Shown: positions 57,066-64,000 of the stretch, piece after piece | Position numbering within the stretch: the stretch's first letter is position 1 | Layout of the letters: every line of letters begins with the position of its first letter | Source of the DNA: Dastarcus helophoroides | Lineage: Eukaryota > Arthropoda > Insecta > Coleoptera > Bothrideridae | Direction: 5' to 3' | Length of the DNA stretch: 64,000 nt | Assembly (NCBI GenBank): GCA_028583605.1 | Contig: CM053326.1 | Location: forward strand, 20,178,536-20,242,535 | Notes under the pieces: generated by a model | Databases searched by the model: none | What the model was told of the DNA's origin: nothing | The model's input: the letters and a program-made list of their open reading frames with translations, nothing else | Position numbers and translations under genes: made by a program

Positions 57066-57382
57066 TAAGGCTAATACACACTAGTACTACTAGACAAAAT
57101 CGCGCTACTATCTACAGATAAATCGAGGATTTTATCCCTAGACAGTCTAGAACAAATCTCAAAATGGTCTAGGGACTTTGTCAGGCATCCACACTTGCGC
57201 AATCCATCTAAATTAGTTTCCGAGATATCATGTCAAGTGAAACAACGAGCTGCGGAATTACTGCTTACTACCAGCGAACTGTAAAACAAGCGATTTGTTT
57301 TCCATTTGTCTATAGGCAATAGCAGAGCTTTGTCTATAGACACGAGTTCTGCAGATTTGTTTCAAGTGTGTACTAGCCATTA
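57066..57382. mobile_element. MITE, copy 2 (317 bp)
   Basis: The left end TAAGGCTAATACACACT and the right end AGTGTGTACTAGCCATTA form an inverted repeat of about 17 bp (TA.GGCTA.TACACACT). A TA target duplication is possible. The interior contains an inverted pair ATCTACAGATAAATCGAGGA...TCTATAGAC, hinting at further secondary structure. Confidence 0.88.
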
Positions 57383-57904
57383 GAAATTACCCAAAAATTT
57401 GTTGATGACAAATAAATTTGTCGTACTCTTGAATATTTTTGAGACAAAAAAAAGCTCCTTTAAAATCCCCTTTTCCGGTCCAAAACCTCAACTTCGCCTT
57501 GTTGCGAAACAATGTTTACAGGTCTTATCAGAAATTAACAAAAGATATAGACGATGGACATTAAACTAAAAACTAGGACAACTTAATACAAAACTGTAGA
57601 TCTACACTTAAAACTGTAGGGTTAACAACAGTGCCTTGCGCACTGCATACTACTACCCTTGCATAACTGCGCCAATAAAGTTTAAAAAACTAAAACGAAT
57701 CCTTTCATTATTCAAGAAGAATTCTCTTCCCGCTGGGCTTGGAAAGTACTAAAATAATCAATTTTTTTTTCTGTACAAAAGCTTATCTAATTTTATTTAA
57801 AAATTTTAGATTTTCTCCCTTAAGGCCCAAAAAATCAAAGTTCTAATTATATCAGGATTGCAAAAAGGATAAATAATATAAAAGAGTTATATTTTTTTTA
57901 AATG
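57383..57904. other. Spacer
   Basis: No gene recognised. Confidence 0.4.
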
Positions 57905-58585
57905 TTTAATCCACTTGCAAAGGGCAACTCCACGTCTTCAGATCACCGGGAGCAGCTTGCGGAAACAAGGATAGATGACGATGAACAGCCCTCCTACACA
58001 AGGATAGGTTGTAATTTTTGGGAAAATTCTGTTCGGTAACGAATTCCATAGTTTAAAAGTTCTATAGAAAAAAAAGAGTCTCCATAGACAGAAGTCCTCA
58101 CTCTGTTAAGCTGGACCGGCACAGGAATTTACTGCCTCTGACTGTTGTATGTTTTGGAGGGATCAATCCTATTAATTCCTGCGAGTATCCCCCATAAAAG
58201 TACTTATAGAACAAAAAGTATCTGCCTCTGCTTTAGTTTTACGAAAGAATTGGTCAAACTCTTGCCATCAATTAGGCGAATCGCTCTTCTTTGAATTGAA
58301 TCCAAAGAGCTGAAGCGTCTCTTGGGGCTGAACTCCAAACATGAGAACATTATTCTAGCGCTGGATCTAACTTGTGTAAAGTGAGCAGCTGATGAGCTGT
58401 TAAGTACTTTTTAGCTCTAAAAAGAAAGCCTAGCTTCTGAGAAACGGACTTGGCAATGGAGCGCACATGATCGTCCCAAGAGAAGTTGGTGCTCGCATTT
58501 ACTCCTAAGATAGACGGATTAAATTCCATCGGATTTATATCCCATATGTCATATGTCACTGTTGCATTATTCATATGGAAAAAGG
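57905..58585 (-). pseudogene. CR1/jockey-type non-LTR retrotransposon, RT C-terminal fragment
   Basis: On the minus strand the product reads SILGVNASTNFSWDDHVRSI, AKSVSQKLGFLFRAKKYLTA and HQLLTLHK (58574-58380). After frame changes, CSHVWSSAPR and LDSIQRRAIRLIDGKSLTNS follow (58340-58250). The LGV...SW..H...I..K...KLG.L.R series and PALEYCSHVWSSAP...LD.IQRRA.RL are diagnostic of the thumb and C-terminal part of jockey/CR1 reverse transcriptases. A stop replaces the Tyr before CSHVW. A frameshift lies near LDSIQ, and another stop near 58120. The remainder to 57905 is the element's C-terminus and 3' region. It is 5' truncated at about 58585, as usual for this class. Confidence 0.88.
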
Positions 58586-58785
58586 AAGATCAAAGGAAGA
58601 GAATTGTTCTTGCTGAAATATTACGTGCTGCTCACCTGGTAAGTAAGACGTGGAACAAAATAATCTTCAGTTATCAAATACTAATGACTAATGATCATTT
58701 GAATTAGTACCAAAATTGTGGCAGATACTCCAGATTGCATATACTGGGGGCAACAAATCTCTGACACCATACCAAACCGATTTTA

Positions 58786-59200
58786 AAACCTATAAAAAAG
58801 TTATCAATAATTAACAATAACTTTAGCAAAAATCTTCAGTTCTTCCATCAGTTTAGACTCACTCTAACATGGAAAACTTTTCGGTTCTTCTTTGGGTCAG
58901 AAATTTTCACTGACCTTTGGGTCAGAAATTTTCACTGACCTTTGGGTCAGAATATAATACGATTTTCACATGAATTAACTCATGGTTAAATGGGGTGGAA
59001 CACTATGCCAAGCATAGCTGAAAACCTATAAAAAAGTTATCAAGGAGATGCATCAGCTACTAACAGTATAGTAGAAATCTTCAGTTTTTTCAATAGTTTA
59101 GACTCACCCTACAAGGATAAACATTTCGTTTTTCTTTGGGCCAGAAATTTTCACATGAATTAACTTATGATGAAATGGGGCAAAGTAGTTGTTATCCTTT
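58786..59200 (+). repeat. Tandem duplication, about 240 bp, with inner 25-bp repeat
   Basis: AAAACCTATAAAAAAGTTAT begins both copies (about 58787 and 59020). Each continues to AATCTTCAGTT, GTTTAGACTCAC and CACATGAATTAACT. The first copy has TTTGGGTCAGAAATTTTCAC two and a half times (58905-58950), where the second has it once. Confidence 0.9.
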
Positions 59201-59935
59201 AACTGTTGTGCGTTGATACATAATCCTGTCTAAATTCAAAATGTTATTCAGTCAAAAAGTTTCCACCCTGCAGCCTTTTCAATCTATGATTTTTCCTTCC
59301 TACTTCAGCCATTTATTTCAGTTCTGGGATAGATAATCGGTGGTAAAAGTCCTGATTAAAACACATGGAATTAGTAAAATAAAACCAACCCTTTCTAATA
59401 GCAACTACATCTGATAGCTTTTGGTCAACTCTCTCTCCCTCTATTATTGTCTTTTTTGCCGATAAAAGAAGATACATCTAAACATCTAATATTTCTTTAC
59501 TTTTAAGTTTTTCACGAAGACCGCAAACATGAAAAAAACCTTATTTTAAAATCGTGCTAAAGCAAATTACACTTTGTAAAAATAGCGAGGGAGTCATTTT
59601 GTTATAAAATCTCGCCAAAATAAGCTCTATCAAAAAAATTGATGGAATCAGATCGTAAGAACTGAACGCAAACGGAATCGGTGAAAATAGTTCCTAATCA
59701 CTTGACTATTTATTTCATTTATCAAAAACGAAGTTATTTGAGTTTGGGTTTGGATCCGAAAACCCCAAAATCCTCAGAAATGGATGAAAACGCCCCCACT
59801 TCTACATTTTATTCATTAAATTGCACACATCACACATTCTATTGACAATAATATTTAAAAAATTAATTAGCTGGCATTTCCGGTTATTTATGAGTGGCTT
59901 TGATAAACGCCCATACAAAACATATTAATACTTAC
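59201..59935. other. Spacer, no gene recognised
   Basis: Ordinary AT-rich DNA. If the minus-strand exon below is real, this would be the beginning of its intron. Confidence 0.4.
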
Positions 59936-60130
59936 GCTTGTTTCTAAGGCTTTCAACCCACAATATCACCAGTGTGACGACATTGGCCAACCTGAACAAA
60001 ATGGCTGCATCGTGCACAGCAATGGCGTACACGCCAAACAATTTTTCTCGCCTTATCGTCTTTGCTTCCTTTAGTTTTGAGTAACCAGACGAAGTGTTAC
60101 ATACAGAGTGTGTAGTTGACAAAACGCAGT
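59936..60130 (-). other. Candidate 5' exon or promoter region (minus strand)
   Basis: On the minus strand AACAAGC|GTAAGTATT is a near-perfect splice donor (exon edge 59936). The roughly 190 bp before it are GC-richer than the surroundings and contain AAATTGTTTGGCGTGTACGC and GGTTGGCCAATGTCGTCACA, with a CCAAT box. An open frame (MSTTHSVCNTSSGYSKLKEA...) spans it but is not recognised. On the plus strand the same segment has AACAAAATGGCTGCATCGTG, a reasonable start context for a 27-codon frame. A 5' untranslated exon with a bidirectional promoter is my best reading. Confidence 0.3.
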
Positions 60131-61020
60131 GGTGCTAACTCCAATTTTTGTTTACCCGTGCTAGATTTTTTTTCTTAAGGCGTTGAAAAAGTTGAGGGTA
60201 CCTTCATTGACCCTTCGTGGTACCCCACTTTGAAATTTTTTGGTTTCGCCTTTGGTAAAATAGTGGACAATTGTACCGATTATAATTTCTAGATGAAACG
60301 TTCGTAGAGGGGACGTAACGCTGGGAGGTAATACATTTTTAGATAGTTAACATATTTTGAAGTACTGATAACTACTATATGTGGAATATTTCCAGTTACT
60401 ACTTCCAAATTTGTTTATTATTCTTTTTTTATAAACTCAATAAACTCTTGGTAAAAGCGAGATTAGTTTTCAATGAAATGTTGCTCAGTTTGGAAAACAA
60501 CGCTCAAGATATTAATAGACACAATCATACCAACGAAAAACTTGAATAGGCAATCGAAAAAAGTCAAATTCGAGTAATTGTAGGCCCAAACTTGTTCTGA
60601 TGCCGTTTTCCGACGGTAACCATCTCTCCATTTCAAAGGAATTAAATATCGATTACCCAAATTTATCTATCATCACTAAGAGAAAAAATCTATAAGAATT
60701 TTTGATGGGTTATAGAAGTATCAAAAAACTAGCGATCATCAGCATTGATTTTAAACCAGACACAGCTCCTCATTTTTTGAAACTTAGGAACTTCAAAAAT
60801 TATTTTCATAATTCAAAAATGTACAATTTTGACACACAAGCAAGCCCTCTGAGAGAATTTGCGGTTCCATGGACAATTATGAAGTCCGGACTCCTCATTC
60901 AATCCATGGAATAGTAAGAAGAAGTAAAGTGCTCCCCATGGAAGCGAGGCAAACACATAAACGAGCAATAATATTTTCGGCAACTAACTTCAATTCTTTA
61001 AGTACCAGCTTAAAGAACTA
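60131..61020. other. Spacer, no gene recognised
   Basis: Short frames (60463-60660 minus, 60702-60914 plus) lack recognised motifs. Confidence 0.4.
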
Positions 61021-61394
61021 AAGCAAAAGATTTTTGGCAAAAAATTTCTTTTTGGAAATTTTTCGCTTTTAAAAATTTTATTTTTCAGATTTTTCAAATT
61101 AGAGTTTAAGCTTCACATTTTGATATATTCGTAATGCAGAGATTAAAGTTAGAATTTAGACAAAAAGATTAGCAAAATTTTGAGTTGAAAGGCAAAATTT
61201 TGAAGTTTTGAATAGGAAATTTGAATAGAAATTTTATGTAACAAGCATAGCCACTGCAATTTTGAGTCTAGATTAAAAATTTTTTTCTATAAATTTTAAA
61301 TTTCTGAGTATAAAACCTAAATTTTCTATTTTTGTTTCAAACTTTGAGTTTTTTGATCGAAATTTAAAAAAATTCAAACTTATAGTAGAAAAAA
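61021..61394. repeat. Decayed AAATTTCGA-type sequence
   Basis: No gene recognised. Confidence 0.4.
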
Positions 61395-62150
61395 GTTAAA
61401 GATTTTGAAATGAATCCAAAACAGTGCTTTCACTTTTGTGTTTTAATTAAAATTTTTGCAAAAAAAAATCCCATCCTAATAGAAAATGTCAAAAAAATGT
61501 TATCATAACTTCAAACGAATCAGTTAAAAATCCGAAAAAAAAACAAATTCAATATTTTATCTTCTAGAAAGCCTAACCTTACTATTAGAGGTTAAAGATG
61601 AAATTTTATAAAAATCCTATTTTAAATTATGAATCTTATAAAAAAAATTTTAAAATTTCCAAAAAAAAAATGTAAATATGTTATGTTTCCAAGATTTTCA
61701 TTTTTTAGCATTTTTTAGCAAAATTTAGAAAAACAACAAGAGAGTTTACAAAATTTTTACCAAATTTATAATTGAAAAAATCAAAAATTTTGAAATGAAT
61801 CCAAGCAAATCAGTGCTTTCAGTTTTGTGTTTTGACCAAAATATTCGCAAAAAAATATCCCATCGTAATAGAAAATGTCAAAAAGTTTTTAATAAATTCA
61901 AGCGAATTAGTCCAAAATTCAAAAAACAAAACAAATCAAAATTTTATCTTCTAGAAAGTCTTAACTTATTAATAGAGGTTAAAATTAAAATGTTATAACA
62001 AACTTTAAAAAAATCGCAGCTTGAATTATGAATCTAAGAAAATATTTTTAAATTTCCAAAAAATATGTCAAATCTCTTACGCTTCCAAGATTTTTATATT
62101 CTAGAATTTTGAGCAAAATTTGGCAAAACAACATGAGATTTTTTTAAAAA
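61395..62150 (+). repeat. Tandem duplication, about 388-bp unit
   Basis: AAAGATTTTGAAATGAATCC (61397) recurs as AAAAATTTTGAAATGAATCC (about 61783). The copies share CAGTGCTTTCA.TTTTGTG, AATAGAAAATGTCAAAAA, TATCTTCTAGAAAG and TTCCAAGATTTT. Diverged, non-coding. Confidence 0.88.
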
Positions 62151-63348
62151 TTTTTACTTTTCTCTCAAAGTCTTGGCTTCATTCTTAGCATTTTTATTCA
62201 CAAGTCCAGACATTTTTTAGAAAAAAAAAACCTATATTTCGAGTCAAAGTAAAAACTTTGAAAAAATGTATTTAAAAAACCCGGAAGTTTTAAATTTCTG
62301 GTCAAAAAGAAAAGTATTCGAAACCTCATAAATAAATTGAAAATTTGTAAACTCAAAAATTCCTTATTCTTCTAAAAATGTCAATTTTTTTTCGAGATCC
62401 TTGAGTTAAAGCACGAGTTTGTTTTTTATAAATCTTAAATTTCTCTAATATTTAAACTCTTTTTCAACATCTTGGTGGCATTCAAGATTTTGAATTTAAA
62501 AATGTTAAATTCGAGGTTTTTTTTTTATAAGTTTGAACATTAAAGTCCAAAATTAAAAAAAAATTATTTATTTAAAAATATCTCATAATTTCAATGCAAT
62601 GCTGATTTTTTGCCCGAATTTTCGAATTAAAATTTCTCCCTTTTTCTGGACAATTTAACCTTCAAAAGAAGTCTTAAGTTTAAAGATCTACAGTTCGATG
62701 AAAAAATTCAAATATTTACATTTAAAGTCGAAATTTCGAAATTAAAATCGCAATTTTGAAAATAAACTGAAAATGTCAAGAATTTTTCACACACAAATTC
62801 CAATTTTCTTTTGGAATGTTTTTTCTAAAACTAAATTTAATTTTTTTGGTAGTTTTTTTTTTAATTTTGGCTTAAAATTCGTAACTAGGACCAATTTTTT
62901 TAGAAATGTTTACTTGGTTGCTCAAAATTTCGACGTTAATTTGAATCTCAAAGTTCCATCAGTTTTCTCCAATTTTCGAACTTAAAAGGTCTAATTTTAA
63001 CTGGCTACCCTTCTTTCAAATTTTGTATTTTTAGTTAGTTTAGTTTTTTCTGGAAATTTTTTCATTTTTCTTTTTCAAAATTCCTTGTTTAGATCTTAAA
63101 CTCAAAAATGGGGGAACATGTTTGTTATATCAACGAATTGTAGAACTTAAATTGTCTAATTTAAACTAGCTAGCCGTCTCTCAAATTTCGTGTTAAAACT
63201 ATGATATTTTACCTTTTAGTATTTTTCTCAATTTTTTTTCCAAGCTCCTCTTTTAGATATTAAAATTAAAGATGCGGGGATTGTTTGTCATAAATCTGGA
63301 CATTTTTTGTAAAATTTTTTATCTTATAATAGATCATTAATTTTTTTA
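62151..63348. repeat. Decayed AAATTTCGA-type sequence
   Basis: No gene recognised. Two diverged copies of CTCAAATTT.GT.TT... with AACT.GCTA.CC (about 63000 and 63165) suggest another local duplication. Confidence 0.45.
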
Positions 63349-63485
63349 TGGAACGGACTGGTCCTTGGTTATCTTCAAAAATTGAAATATAAATCTTAAA
63401 AACAAAAAAAGATTAAAGAACACCACAAAGTTTGCTCTAACGCTTTTTGATAGCCAAAGTAGCATCTTCCGGAGGGATACTAGAT
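63349..63485. repeat. Palindromic ribozyme-like foldback element, copy H (right arms lost)
   Basis: Starts TGGAACGGACTGGTCCTTGG, the intact outer arm. AATTGAAATATAAATCTT and the inner arm AAAAAAAGATTAAAGAACAC follow. The core is on the minus strand and decayed (CCGGAAGATGCTAC). TTAGAGCAAAC on the cleavage side is kept. Confidence 0.8.
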
Positions 63486-64000
63486 CACTATTGTTTTAAT
63501 TTCAATTTTGAAATAAAGCTAAAACTTGAATATACATACGGTTTCAAGTAGCAAGTGTTTTCCAAAATTTGAGCCTTTTTCACAAAATTCTATGTTTAGA
63601 TCAGCAATTTTTTAATTATTTTTTCCTAAAATTTTGATTTCTAGGCCTTTTCTAGAAATTTCCATTTGGCTTATCAAAATATCGGTTTTAATTCCACATT
63701 TTTCCTCAAAATTTCGATTTTTCTGTAGACTTTGCAAAAAAGCCTCATTTTTATATGCTTTAATCGTTTTCTTGAAATTTGTTTTTTTTTTTAAATGTTT
63801 GTGTTTAGATTGGAATTTCAAAGAATACAAAATAGTTTTTAGCTTTTAAACTCAAAGATGCAAACATATTTTTGCTACAGATCTCGACATTTTTTTGTAA
63901 AATTTCTTATTATAAATTAGATTTATTATTGTTTTAAAGTTTCAACTTTAAAAATCGAAATTAAATTGGGCTAAATCTAGAATATACGTTTTCAAATTGC
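63486..64000. repeat. Decayed AAATTTCGA-type sequence
   Basis: No gene recognised to the window end. Confidence 0.45.

Noticed and set aside
1..64000. tRNA, rRNA or integrated virus genes
   Set aside because: No cloverleaf with A and B boxes, no rRNA core words and no viral-type gene cluster were recognised on either strand by eye.

Overview
The window reads as AT-rich nuclear DNA of an arthropod, most likely an insect. The evidence is several insect-type transposon families (mariner with TA target duplications, a Tc1/mariner-like DD41D element, a pogo/Tigger-like element, non-LTR retrotransposons of I/R1, CR1/jockey and RTE type, and the arthropod repeat that begins TTAGGGTTCCGTA), the absence of operons or dense ORFs, and a few intron-bounded candidate exons. 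I cannot name the species. No complete protein-coding gene is visible. Most long reading frames are chance frames in AT-rich repeats, or pieces of dead transposons.

Layout. 0-9.1 kb is transposon-rich. It holds a palindromic ribozyme-like element (291-483), a 33-bp-arm hairpin (770-842), a 1.58 kb mariner (1629-3212), and a DD41D transposon (4063-9108) whose transposase is split exactly at a TA by a 3.1 kb pogo-like insertion (5031-8136). That insertion carries two direct repeats, each with a hammerhead-like core, on either side of a second mariner fragment. 9.1-24.5 kb is mostly decayed sequence built on AAATTTCGA/AAATTTTGA words. It is broken by foldback elements, a non-LTR fragment with an RNase H domain (13.4-14.7 kb) and local tandem duplications. 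At 24.5-24.9 kb a promoter-like block (E-box, CRE, CCAAT) precedes a 35-codon candidate first exon with a good donor site. 25-44 kb holds more decayed AT-rich DNA, the TTAGGGTTCCGTA element, tandem duplications, a 1.4 kb array full of TCAAGGTCA sites (36.9-38.4 kb) and a TIR element (40.15-41.34 kb). 44.4-50.05 kb is one very large foldback element with tandem-repeat arms. Two small candidate exons follow at 50.8 and 51.2 kb. 52.9-64 kb is decayed DNA with two RTE ends that stop in GAA tracts, a MITE pair, a CR1-like RT fragment, a candidate minus-strand exon (59.9-60.1 kb) and further tandem duplications.

The strongest unusual signals are: (1) a dispersed palindromic element, at least eight copies, with a hammerhead-ribozyme-like core at its apex, and a second unrelated family with the same fold; (2) the array of FTZ-F1/ERR-type half-sites; (3) eight perfect TGACGTCA octamers confined to GC-richer islands; (4) the giant satellite-armed foldback element. 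If the candidate exons at 24.75, 50.83 and 51.17 kb belong to one gene, most of this window would be its transposon-filled introns. That is inference only.
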